From Chthoniobacterales bacterium (GTDB taxonomy: Bacteria; Verrucomicrobiota; Verrucomicrobiia; Chthoniobacterales; UBA10450), in the NCBI GenBank assembly GCA_013812515.1, contig JACCTI010000421.1:1-17816 (forward strand): DNA of 17,816 bases, read 5' to 3'. The translations under genes were made by a program, and so were the position numbers. The notes below the pieces were generated by a model. The model did not search any database. It was not told the DNA's origin and saw nothing but the letters and a program-made list of their open reading frames with translations. Below, one piece after another: positions 1 through 6,871 of this stretch (positions are counted from its first letter, which is position 1; every line of letters begins with the position of its first letter).

Positions 1-708
1 GCGCTCGGTGCGGAGAACGTCATCGGGGTTTCGATGCCGAGCCCGTACTCGTCGCGCGGAAGCATCGATGACGCACTCCAGCTCGCAAAAAATCTCGAGA
101 TCAAGTGTCTCCAGATTCCAATCGGGAACGCGTTTGGCTGCTTCAAAACACAATTCACCAAAATCTTCGCCGGTCTGCCGGAAGACACGACCGAGGAGAA
201 CATGCAGTCGCGTTTGCGCGGCATGATCCTGATGTCGCTCTCGAACAAGTTCGGACATCTTCTGCTCACGACCGGGAACAAAAGCGAGCTAGCAGTCGGC
301 TACTGTACGATCTATGGCGACATGGCGGGAGGGCTCGCGGTGATCAGTGATGTGCCGAAGACGCTGGTCTATGACCTCGCTCGGTGGATGAACCGCGAGC
401 GGGAGGTCATCCCTCCGAACACAATCGAAAAGCCGCCGAGCGCGGAGTTGAAGCCAGACCAGGTCGATCAGGACACGCTTCCACCGTACGAAATCCTGGA
501 CGAGATTCTGCGTCTCTACGTGGAGGAAAACCTGAGCGTGCGCGACATTGTGGTGCACGGATTCGATGAGAAGACTGCCCGATGGGTGCAACGCCGGGTC
601 GACCTCAACGAATACAAGCGCGAGCAAGCCGCACCGGGTATTAAGGTCACGAGCCGTGCTTTTGGGCTTGGCCGCCGGATGCCTATCGCGCAGAAGTACG
701 TCGGCTGA
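1..708 (+). CDS. nadE: NAD+ synthetase, C-terminal part (5' end cut by window)
   Basis: This enzyme makes NAD+ from nicotinic acid adenine dinucleotide, ATP and an ammonia donor, the last step of NAD biosynthesis in the cytoplasm. The frame is open from base 1, so the gene begins outside the window; the first internal ATG (34) is not a start. Visible motifs are MPSPYSSRGS near the cut end, the SRLRG-MILMSLSNK block, TGNKSELAVGY followed by TIYGDMAGG, and SDVPKT; these form the ATP- and NaAD-binding core of NadE. The C-terminus FGLGRRMPIAQKYVG is typical of the long, glutamine-dependent bacterial form, whose N-terminal nitrilase-type amidase domain would lie upstream; that domain is inferred, not seen. 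The next gene is 583 bp away, so there is no sign of an operon with the transporter genes. Confidence 0.95.
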   Translation, partial: ALGAENVIGVSMPSPYSSRGSIDDALQLAKNLEIKCLQIPIGNAFGCFKTQFTKIFAGLPEDTTEENMQSRLRGMILMSLSNKFGHLLLTTGNKSELAVGYCTIYGDMAGGLAVISDVPKTLVYDLARWMNREREVIPPNTIEKPPSAELKPDQVDQDTLPPYEILDEILRLYVEENLSVRDIVVHGFDEKTARWVQRRVDLNEYKREQAAPGIKVTSRAFGLGRRMPIAQKYVG

Positions 709-993
709 ACTGCGGCACGTTCACAGCTTCGCTTGGATTCGGAGTGCTCTGTCATGGGGTGCTTGCCTTAGCGCGGGCACGGGTTCCGATACCTCGCGTG
801 CAATTTGCGGTTAGAGTCGCTCGCTCCCGTCAAGCATTCGCGCCAAAGGCGAAGTTATGACAGAAGAATTTCGTCACACCTGTCGCTTATAATTCCCCAT
901 ATCAAGCAATCCTATAATTCAAGGCTCCAAACGGCCGTCCCGCAGAAAGATTCCTCCACGCGTGCGGCCTGCGTTCGGATGCACCGGCGCAGT

Positions 994-1137
994 TATCTGG
1001 AAGGGAAAAAGGCCGCCGGATACACGCTTAGTGCCGTGCTGGACGCAGGCGCGTCAATAAAACGCGCGCAAGTCTCGACCATCGAGCTAGGCTCCGGACA
1101 AGCCTAGAGCCGAGAATCAGCCTAGAGTGATGATTCT
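994..1137. repeat. Cluster of adjacent inverted repeats (possible structured RNA)
   Basis: Five stem-loops follow each other. TATCTGG (994-1000) pairs with CCGGATA (1016-1022) with one G-T pair. GCGCGT (1049-1054) pairs with ACGCGC (1062-1067) around a 7-nt loop. CTCGA (1074-1078) pairs with TCGAG (1082-1086). CTAGGCT (1087-1093) pairs with AGCCTAG (1101-1107) around a 7-nt loop. AGAATCA (1113-1119) pairs with TGATTCT (1131-1137) around an 11-nt loop. None has a T-run after it, so they do not look like intrinsic terminators. They may be part of a non-coding RNA or a 5' leader. Short stems also arise by chance in GC-rich DNA. Confidence 0.4.
1101..1127. repeat. 9-bp direct repeat AGCCTAGAG
   Basis: AGCCTAGAG occurs at 1101-1109 and 1119-1127, start to start 18 bp. 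Both copies are complementary over seven bases to CTAGGCT at 1087-1093, so the upstream arm could pair with either copy. The second copy lies almost entirely in the loop of the AGAATCA/TGATTCT stem. Confidence 0.55.
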
Positions 1138-1211
1138 ATCCAAACATTCCTGGAGCCAATTTTCACAAACTCAATCTGCGTAAATCTCCGAGATCGGTGG
1201 ACCTAACAACC

Positions 1212-1244
1212 AGAGCCGACGGGCCCCTCGGGGCGGTCTGCTCT
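1212..1244. promoter_or_regulatory. Strong hairpin ahead of the permease gene
   Basis: The arms AGAGC, GAC and GCCC (1212-1226) pair with GGGC, GTC and GCTCT (1231-1244). This gives about 12 base pairs, with one C-T mismatch, a small internal loop and a CTCG tetraloop at 1227-1230. It ends 47 bp before the permease start codon. There is no T-run, so it may be a structured 5' leader element or a factor-dependent attenuation site; the role is inference. Confidence 0.45.
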
Positions 1245-1291
1245 CCGCCGGCCGCGAGATTTAAGCGTCAGTCAGAGCTGCGCATTCGAGC

Positions 1292-3856
1292 ATGACTTTG
1301 CAGTATTTACGGCTCTTTCATCGTCACGTCGTCCGCTACATCGTGCGACATCGTTTTCTGGCGTTGCTCAATGTGCTGAGCGTCGGACTGGGCGTAGCCG
1401 TTTATCTCGCCATCGAGATCGCGAACTACAGCGCAAATCGGGCTTTTGCTGCCACCATCGATGTGGTTGCTGGCAAAGCTGAACTACAGATCACCGGGCC
1501 GGTCGGCGGGTTGCCGGACGGAACATTCCCAGCGGTAGCGCGGCATCCTGGCGTTTCTGCCGCTACGCCGCTGGTGCGGGGAATCGTGACTCTTCCGGAT
1601 TTGACCGGCGAATACCTCCAGGTCCTCGGCCTGGATATCTTTACGAACATCCCGTTCCGCACCTTTGAGCTAACGAGCTTCCGTGCGGCCGGGTTCGATG
1701 TGCAGCGCTGGCTGGGCGAGCCGGAAGCGTTGGCTATTTCGGAGGAGTTCGCGCGGCTTCATCACCTTAAAGAAGGCGACGTTCTCCGCGCCCAGGTGAA
1801 TGGCGCCGATCATCGCTTGCGTGTGGCGTTTGTTTTGCGCGCGGACGGGCCCTCCGCCGTCGTCGACCCGCATTTCGCCGCGATGGACATTGGTTGGGCG
1901 CAGGAGCTTCTCGGGAAACGAGGCGTGCTGAGTTCGATTCAATTGCAGCTCAGCGACGTTGGAAACCGCGACGCGATTATCGCCAGTCTGCGCGGTGTTC
2001 TTCCGCCGGACGCGACTGTCGCCACGCCGGCGCAACGGGGTGAGCAAGTGCAGAACATGCTTGGTGGGTTCCAGCTCAACCTGACGGCGATGAGCCTCGT
2101 CTCGCTTCTTGTCGGCATGTTCCTGATCTACAACACCGTCTCAGCCTCCGTCGTGCGGCGGCGCCGTGAAATTGGAATCCTTCGCTCGTTAGGCGTGACG
2201 CGGAATGAAATTCGCGCGCTCTTTCTGAGCGAGGCCTTCGCACTCGGCGCCGCAGGCGTAATTGCCGGATTGCTCGGCGGGGTTCTGCTCGCACGGGTTC
2301 TTCTCGGCACCGTCTCGAAAACTATTTCAGTGCTCTATGTTCTTCTTAGCGTGCGCGAACTAGCGCTCACACCGTGGATGTTCGGCTCCGCCGCGACGGT
2401 CGGACTGCTGTCGGTGCTCATCGCCGCCTGGTTGCCCGCGGCTGCCGCAGCCCGGATGGATCCAGTGCGCGCGTTGCGTGCTGGAGGTATGATTGAGCAG
2501 TCCGCCAACCTTTCGCCGCGTTGGCTCTGGTGCGGCGTCGGCTTCATCGTTACCGCCGTTGCCCTCTCCTGGATTGCCTTGAGCACGGGTCCGCCATGGA
2601 TGGGCTTTGGGGCGGCCTTTTGTGTCCTGGCGGGTTTTTCCCTCGTTGTTCCGCAAATGACCTCCACGTTCAGCCACGCCGCGCAAGATGTTCTTCGCGC
2701 CATGCAATCGGTCGAGGCGACGCTCGCGGCCGGTAATCTCGCGCGATCTCTGGTGCGCAACTCCGTTACAATCGCGGCGCTCGCCGCCGCCGTGGCGATG
2801 GCAATCGGCGTCAGCGTGATGGTGTTTTCGTTCCGGCGCACAGTTGAATCATGGGTCGACCAAACGCTCGCTGCTGATTTGTTTGTCGCACCTGCCTCGA
2901 ACGAAGTGGTCGGTCCTTCGTCGTTCATCCCGCCCGAGGCGATCAAGTTCATCGAAGAACACGCTGCAGTTGGAACCCTGGATACATTTCGCGAAATCGA
3001 GGTCCCGATGGGCCGAAAAAACGTCGCGGTGGCGGTTGTGCGCGGCACGAACCAGCGGCGGTTCCCGTTTGTTCGCGGAGATGGAGTGGCCATCATGCAG
3101 CGTTTCTACCGCGAGCCTTGTGTGCTCATTTCCGAAAGTTTCGCGCGTCGCAATCATGTCTCCGACGGTCAGTCGCTCGAGCTCACCACGCCGGAGGGTC
3201 TCCGCTCATTTCCGATCGCCGGGACATTCTACGACTACACGCGCGATGAAGGCCTGGTCTTCATGAGCCAGCCGACGTTCCTTTCCATATGGAAGGACGA
3301 CCGTATCAACAGCCTCGCAGTTTACCTGAAACCGCAAGGCTCGGCGGACGCCCTCACGTCGGAATTTCGCGCGAGATTCAGCCAGACGGGACAGTTCATG
3401 CTGCTTTCGAATCGAGAACTGCGGAAGCGCATCTTCGAAATCTTCGATCAGACGTTCGCCGTGACTTACGTTCTCCGCACAATCGCCGTGCTCGTCGCGA
3501 TCGTCGGAATTTGCCTCACACTCACTACCTTGATCGCGGAACGAACGCGTGAACTGGGAGTGTTCCGCGCGGTCGGCGGAAGCGCGACGCAACTGCGGAA
3601 CGTTTTGCTGTGGGAATCCGGAATGATCGGGCTGGTCGCCGCCATCATCGGAGTCGCGTCCGGTCTGGCGCTCTCGCTCGTCCTTACCGGGGTCATCAAT
3701 CGCGCATTCTTCGGTTGGACTATTCAGATGGCTTTTCCGTGGGGATCACTCGCGCTCACGCCTTTGTGGATCATCGCCGCGGCCGTGCTCGCAGGTATCT
3801 TCCCCGCGTGGCGTGCGGGGCGGCTCATCCTCGCCGAGGCGTTGCGAGAGGAGTAA
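1292..3856 (+). CDS. ABC transporter permease, two fused FtsX-type halves (AttFG-like)
   Basis: This is an 854-aa inner-membrane permease of the MacB/FtsX/LolC superfamily. TM1 lies at about residues 22-44 and is followed by a MacB-type periplasmic domain (45-250). Four TM helices around 266-286, 313-340, 364-386 and 411-431 form the first FtsX unit. Helices near 436-453 and 492-514, a second periplasmic domain (about 520-715), and helices at 727-748, 774-799 and 825-840 form the second unit. Each half has the cytoplasmic coupling sequence after its first FtsX helix: RRREIGILRSLGVTRNEI and RTRELGVFRAVGGSATQL. These proteins use an ATPase to drive mechanical work or lipid/lipoprotein extraction. 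The ATPase is not in this window. The AttH-like gene follows after 18 bp. The ATG start fits the N-terminal helix; no clear ribosome binding site is seen. Confidence 0.9.
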   Translation: MTLQYLRLFHRHVVRYIVRHRFLALLNVLSVGLGVAVYLAIEIANYSANRAFAATIDVVAGKAELQITGPVGGLPDGTFPAVARHPGVSAATPLVRGIVTLPDLTGEYLQVLGLDIFTNIPFRTFELTSFRAAGFDVQRWLGEPEALAISEEFARLHHLKEGDVLRAQVNGADHRLRVAFVLRADGPSAVVDPHFAAMDIGWAQELLGKRGVLSSIQLQLSDVGNRDAIIASLRGVLPPDATVATPAQRGEQVQNMLGGFQLNLTAMSLVSLLVGMFLIYNTVSASVVRRRREIGILRSLGVTRNEIRALFLSEAFALGAAGVIAGLLGGVLLARVLLGTVSKTISVLYVLLSVRELALTPWMFGSAATVGLLSVLIAAWLPAAAAARMDPVRALRAGGMIEQSANLSPRWLWCGVGFIVTAVALSWIALSTGPPWMGFGAAFCVLAGFSLVVPQMTSTFSHAAQDVLRAMQSVEATLAAGNLARSLVRNSVTIAALAAAVAMAIGVSVMVFSFRRTVESWVDQTLAADLFVAPASNEVVGPSSFIPPEAIKFIEEHAAVGTLDTFREIEVPMGRKNVAVAVVRGTNQRRFPFVRGDGVAIMQRFYREPCVLISESFARRNHVSDGQSLELTTPEGLRSFPIAGTFYDYTRDEGLVFMSQPTFLSIWKDDRINSLAVYLKPQGSADALTSEFRARFSQTGQFMLLSNRELRKRIFEIFDQTFAVTYVLRTIAVLVAIVGICLTLTTLIAERTRELGVFRAVGGSATQLRNVLLWESGMIGLVAAIIGVASGLALSLVLTGVINRAFFGWTIQMAFPWGSLALTPLWIIAAAVLAGIFPAWRAGRLILAEALREE

Positions 3857-3874
3857 GGTATCCGACCTTCCCGC

Positions 3875-4975
3875 GTGCACAGAATGCCAAAAGTCGGAAG
3901 CTTGCGGCAGGTCTTGGCGTTGGGCCTCTGTTGCATCGCCGCCGATTGGCGACTGGCAGAGCCGGGCTGGCAATATCAGTTCCCGCGCGATCACCATGTG
4001 CATCCGGAGTTCAAGACGGAGTGGTGGTACTTCACCGGGAACCTGATTGATCTCGAGGGTCACCGTTTCGGTTATGAGCTGACATTCTTCCGGCAGGGAA
4101 TTCGGCCTCCGGCGGAACGCGATCCGAACGCCTCACGATTCCTCGTGAACGATCTCAAGTTCGCGCACTTTGCGGTCACAGACGTGACGAAGCAGCGATT
4201 CCATTTCGAACAAAAGATCAGCCGCGGCGCATTTGGCGAAGCGGGGTTCGATGACGGGCAGACGTTAGCGTGGATCGAGGGCTGGACGCTAGCCGCAAAC
4301 GGCGATGACGCTTTCGATCTCGTCGCCACATCGAGTAAAGGCACGATGCATCTGCATCTGCGGGCCGCGAAGCCGCCTGTTGTGCACGGGCAGAATGGCA
4401 TCAGCGCGAAGGCGAGCGGTCTTGGGCACGCCTCGCACTACTATTCAGTCACTCGGCTCGAAACGACGGGCGAGTTTATTGCGAATGGGAAATCGCAGCC
4501 CTTTCGTGGCGAAAGCTGGTTCGATCACGAATGGGCCACGAATCAGCTCGCAGCGGAGCAGGTGGGCTGGGATTGGCTCTCGGTTCACTTGGATGAAGGC
4601 AGCGAACTGATGCTGTATCGAATGCGGCTCCAGAACGGTGCGGCCGATCCGAGTTCCAGTGGAACGTTGGTCGCGCCGGACGGCAGCAGCGTTTATCTCC
4701 CGAGTACCAGCTTCCGAATGACGCCGACTGAGTATTGGAAAAGCGCAACGACGGGCGCAAAGTACCCGATCGGGTGGCGCGTTGAAGTATCGGAACAGGG
4801 AATCGAGTTTACCGTTCGCACAGCCGTCAAAAATCAGGAGCTCGCGTTTCCGCCGCTGGTCTACTGGGAGGGCGCGGTCGACGTGAGAGGAACCCGTAAC
4901 GGAAAGCTAATCGCCGGCCGCGGATATCTGGAGTTGACCGGCTACGCGGGACCCCTGCGGGAATTGCAGCGTTGA
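3875..4975 (+). CDS. AttH/CrtC-type lipocalin-like secreted protein
   Basis: This 366-aa protein belongs to the family annotated as predicted secreted hydrolase, AttH or carotenoid 1,2-hydratase-like. Diagnostic motifs are EWWYFTGNL (49-57), RGESWFDHEW (211-220), YWEGAVDVRG (330-339) and GRGYLELTGYAG (348-359); two lipocalin-like beta domains are expected. The N-terminus has a basic start and a short hydrophobic stretch (LALGLCCIA), consistent with export. The GTG start gives the longest form and an ATG at 3884 is an alternative; AAGG at 3855-3858 is rather far from both. It sits 18 bp after the permease gene, matching the AttEFGH order of permease then AttH. A carotenoid role is unlikely because no carotenoid gene is near. 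The real substrate is unknown, perhaps a lipid handled with the transporter. Confidence 0.85.
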   Translation: MHRMPKVGSLRQVLALGLCCIAADWRLAEPGWQYQFPRDHHVHPEFKTEWWYFTGNLIDLEGHRFGYELTFFRQGIRPPAERDPNASRFLVNDLKFAHFAVTDVTKQRFHFEQKISRGAFGEAGFDDGQTLAWIEGWTLAANGDDAFDLVATSSKGTMHLHLRAAKPPVVHGQNGISAKASGLGHASHYYSVTRLETTGEFIANGKSQPFRGESWFDHEWATNQLAAEQVGWDWLSVHLDEGSELMLYRMRLQNGAADPSSSGTLVAPDGSSVYLPSTSFRMTPTEYWKSATTGAKYPIGWRVEVSEQGIEFTVRTAVKNQELAFPPLVYWEGAVDVRGTRNGKLIAGRGYLELTGYAGPLRELQR

Positions 4976-4976
4976 A

Positions 4977-5052
4977 ATCCTGCTCTCGATCTTAATCTTG
5001 TTGTTGATCCTGCTTCTCTCTCGTAGATCGGGAGTAAGAGCAGGAGCAGGAT
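4977..5052. repeat. Inverted GAGCAG-type repeat between convergent genes
   Basis: ATCCTGCTC (4977-4985) is exactly complementary to GAGCAGGAT (5044-5052). A second copy of the left arm, ATCCTGCT at 5007-5014, can pair with the same right arm, and GAGCAGGA is duplicated in tandem (5038-5045 and 5044-5051). The element fills the space between the stop codons of the AttH gene and rpmH. It could act as a bidirectional transcription barrier, but the loop is long and there is no T-run. The GAGTAAGAGCAGGAGCAGGAT style of low-complexity repeat recalls dispersed intergenic repeats of some verrucomicrobial genomes (from memory, not searched). Confidence 0.5.
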
Positions 5053-5055
5053 GAT

Positions 5056-5229
5056 TTAGGCCTGCGTATGCCGCGCGTAATGCACTTCCGCGCCTTTCGG
5101 TAACAAGCGCTTCCGACCGCGTTGGCGGCGTCGCGCGAGCGTCGCGCGACCAGCCTTGGTGCTCATGCGCGCCCGAAAACCATGCTGACGTTTCCGGGTC
5201 CGTTTCGAGCGCTGAAGTGTGCGTTTCAT
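5056..5229 (-). CDS. rpmH: 50S ribosomal protein L34
   Basis: This gene is too short for most ORF cut-offs. The minus strand encodes 57 residues starting MKRTLQRSKRTRKRQHGFR and continuing with RMSTKAGRATLARRRQRGRK, the universal L34 signature (KRT, R-GFR-RM-T-GR-L-RRR-GR). The protein is very basic, as expected for a small rRNA-binding protein of the large subunit. A short acidic/aromatic tail, GAEVHYARHTQA, extends beyond the usual end. The start is ATG; no strong Shine-Dalgarno sequence precedes it. A good promoter lies about 37 bp upstream (5266-5293). In most bacteria rpmH is followed by rnpA and yidC, often near oriC; here it is followed directly by the convergent AttH gene, so rnpA is not in its usual place. 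Confidence 0.95.
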   Translation of the reverse strand: MKRTLQRSKRTRKRQHGFRARMSTKAGRATLARRRQRGRKRLLPKGAEVHYARHTQA

Positions 5230-5265
5230 GGCAGAGTCGCCGCGAGCCGCGGTCGAAGAGCGGCT

Positions 5266-5293
5266 ACATTATGGACGACGTTCTCTTTGTCAA
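5266..5293 (-). promoter_or_regulatory. Predicted sigma-70 type promoter of rpmH
   Basis: On the minus strand a perfect -35 hexamer TTGACA (5288-5293) is followed after 16 bp by TAATGT (5266-5271), which fits the relaxed TAnnnT -10 form. This would start transcription roughly 30 nt before the rpmH start codon. A strong promoter is expected for a ribosomal protein gene. Confidence 0.6.
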
Positions 5294-5295
5294 CG

Positions 5296-5335
5296 CTGCA
5301 GGAAAAAGGGACGCTGGCATTGCCACGCCTGCAGG
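5296..5335. promoter_or_regulatory. Palindromes between divergent rpmH and GNAT promoters
   Basis: CTGCAGG occurs twice as a direct repeat (5296-5302 and 5329-5335), each containing the palindrome CTGCAG, 33 bp apart or about three helical turns. Between them is the 11-bp palindrome TGGCATTGCCA (5315-5325). The set lies just upstream of the rpmH -35 box and overlaps the putative -35 of the GNAT gene, a plausible operator position. Function is inferred only from position and symmetry. Confidence 0.3.
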
Positions 5336-5348
5336 TTTCTGAGATAAC
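5320..5348 (+). promoter_or_regulatory. Possible promoter of the GNAT gene
   Basis: TTGCCA (5320-5325, five of six matches to TTGACA) is followed after 17 bp by GATAAC (5343-5348, four of six matches to TATAAT). Transcription would begin at about 5355, practically at the ATG at 5357. This would make the mRNA nearly leaderless, which agrees with the absence of a Shine-Dalgarno sequence there. Confidence 0.35.
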
Positions 5349-5356
5349 CAGCGACA

Positions 5357-5845
5357 ATGAGCGAGGAGGTCGTGATCGAGCCGGCAACGTTTGAGGACTT
5401 GGACGAATTATCCCTCCTCCTCGGCGAGCTTTTCAGCGTGGAGAGCGATTTTTGTCCCGACAAGGAGAAGCAGTTGCGCGGGCTGCGCCTCATTTTTGAA
5501 CAGCCCAATCGCGGCCGGGTCTTCGTCCTCCGTTGCGACCGGACGATCGTCGGCATGATCAACCTGCTCTTCACCATCAGCACGGCCGAAGGCGGCTTCG
5601 TCATGGTCCTGGAGGACTTGGTGATACACAAGAGCTTCCAAGGAAAAGGCTATGGCTCGAAGCTGCTTCAGTACGCGATCGACTTCGCGAAGCAGAAGAA
5701 TTTCCTGCGCATCACGCTCCTGACCGATCGCCCGGAGCTGCGCTCGCAACACTTCTTCAAGCTGCACGGCTTCTACGAATCATCCATGATGCCGATGCGG
5801 CTTCTTCTCCCGCGCGACGAGGGGCGCAGGGAAGTGACGTTGTAA
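5357..5845 (+). CDS. GNAT-family N-acetyltransferase
   Basis: This is a 162-aa single-domain acetyltransferase of the GCN5-related family, transferring an acetyl group from acetyl-CoA to an amine; the substrate is unknown. The acetyl-CoA pyrophosphate-binding signature QGKGYGSKLL (95-104) follows the beta-4 strand MVLEDLVIHKSF, and LLTDRP...SQHFFKLHGF (121-139) is the usual motif B region with the conserved aromatic near the end. The length is normal for the family. It is cytosolic, with no signal peptide. It is transcribed divergently from rpmH across about 127 bp. The ATG at 5357 has no Shine-Dalgarno sequence; a promoter placed almost at the start codon suggests leaderless translation. Confidence 0.88.
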   Translation: MSEEVVIEPATFEDLDELSLLLGELFSVESDFCPDKEKQLRGLRLIFEQPNRGRVFVLRCDRTIVGMINLLFTISTAEGGFVMVLEDLVIHKSFQGKGYGSKLLQYAIDFAKQKNFLRITLLTDRPELRSQHFFKLHGFYESSMMPMRLLLPRDEGRREVTL

Positions 5846-5910
5846 TTAGAGCCGCATTGCGGTGAAGGCGCACGCAACGGGCGCGACTCATTCGTATTCT
5901 TGGTGAGGGT

Positions 5911-6759
5911 ATGAAGAACTGGAGCGTTCCGATTCAGACGTTGCTGTTCGCGATCGCTGGCCTCGCTTCCGCGTTGCCAGCAGCCGCGCAGGAGGATGAC
6001 CGCGCCGCAGAGCGCGCCGGCATGGTGCAGGAACAACTGATCAATCGTCGTTCTTCTTCTCCCCGAGGGAGCTCCGGCGCCCCGCCGCCGAGCCTTTTTG
6101 GTGATGCCTCACGTGGCTCGATGCCGATGGTGAGCAGTCGCGATCTCGATGAACACCTCCGGATTCAAAACGGAAAAGTGCTCGACGCGATGCGGAGCGT
6201 GCCTCGGCATTGGTTCGTGCCGGCCAATATGCAGCGGGATGCTTATGCTGACCGGCCGCTACCAATCGGCTACGGACAGACTATCAGCCAGCCGTATATC
6301 GTTGCGTTGATGACGGAGCTGCTCGATCCGAAACCCGGTGCGAAAATCTTGGAGGTGGGCACCGGGAGCGGCTATCAGGCGGCTATTCTCACGAAATTCA
6401 CGCCCAACGTTTACACGATGGAAATTGTCGAACCCCTCCAGAAACAAGCGTTGCCGCGGCTGCAAAAATTCGGGCTCGGACCGGAGCGCGTGATCAACGG
6501 GGATGGTTACTTCGGATTGGAAAAGATCGGACCGTTCGATGGCATCATCGTGACCGCGGCGGCAGACCACATTCCCCCTCCACTCCTGCAACAACTGCGG
6601 CCAGGCGCTCGCATGATCATTCCCATCGGACCCGTGCACGCGACGCAGCGTCTCGTGATGGTGGAGAAAGACGCCGGCGGCAAGGTGCGCTCGCGCAGCG
6701 TGCATCCGGTGAATTTTGTGCCGCTGACCGGCGGTCCACGTGCGCCAGACAAGAAGTGA
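5911..6759 (+). CDS. pcm: Protein-L-isoaspartate O-methyltransferase, exported form
   Basis: The 282-aa enzyme methylates L-isoaspartyl residues from S-adenosylmethionine, starting repair of spontaneously damaged proteins. Visible motifs are VPRHWFVP (97-104), the PIMT hallmark GYGQTISQPYIVALMTE (120-136), SAM motif I ILEVGTGSGYQAA (146-158), an acidic post-I region (MEIVEP) and NGDGYFG (196-202). Unusually, residues 1-26 form a signal peptide (hydrophobic LLFAIAGLASALP, then cleavage after AAA-Q), and a Ser/Pro/Gly-rich stretch of about 35 residues (46-80) is inserted between the MVQEQLI helix and the VLDAMRSVPRH helix. The mature protein would work in the periplasm, where SAM supply is unclear. 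GGTGAGGG (5902-5909) directly before ATG supports this start, so the signal peptide is probably real. Confidence 0.92.
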   Translation: MKNWSVPIQTLLFAIAGLASALPAAAQEDDRAAERAGMVQEQLINRRSSSPRGSSGAPPPSLFGDASRGSMPMVSSRDLDEHLRIQNGKVLDAMRSVPRHWFVPANMQRDAYADRPLPIGYGQTISQPYIVALMTELLDPKPGAKILEVGTGSGYQAAILTKFTPNVYTMEIVEPLQKQALPRLQKFGLGPERVINGDGYFGLEKIGPFDGIIVTAAADHIPPPLLQQLRPGARMIIPIGPVHATQRLVMVEKDAGGKVRSRSVHPVNFVPLTGGPRAPDKK

Positions 6760-6871
6760 CGCGGCTGCGGATCGTAGGAAGCTCGTGCTTTCGGCGTAAA
6801 CCGCGCGTTCACCTCACACGCGCAGACCGGCGCGAGAGGACGGTCGGGACGAAAGCCTGCCACACGCGCGA

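Larger units (their letters stand above)
709..1291. other. 583-bp gap without a convincing gene; structured upstream region
   Basis: I see no reading frame with protein-like composition here. The longest, 805-1107, has no start signal and no recognisable motif. The stretch around 850-920 is AT-richer than its surroundings and carries the octamer TATAATTC twice (888-895 and 913-920), but neither copy has a good -35 hexamer 16-18 bp upstream. From about 990 to 1244 there is a run of inverted repeats, listed separately. The promoter of the permease/AttH unit must lie in this gap if that unit is transcribed independently, but I cannot point to it with confidence. Confidence 0.6.

Noticed and set aside
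888..920. Two TATAATTC octamers as tandem promoters
   Set aside because: The -10 match is perfect, but neither copy has a -35-like hexamer at 16-18 bp or an extended -10, so I do not call a promoter.
805..1107. 100-codon plus-strand frame in the gap before the permease gene
   Set aside because: It has no ribosome binding site, unusual composition and no recognisable motif, and it runs through the inverted-repeat cluster.
2335..3096. 253-codon minus-strand frame inside the permease gene
   Set aside because: It is a shadow of the permease codons in GC-rich DNA; the product is Thr/Ala/Arg-rich without any domain.
5230..5356. Origin of replication near rpmH
   Set aside because: rpmH often lies near oriC, but I see no TTATCCACA-type DnaA boxes and no dnaA or dnaN in the window.
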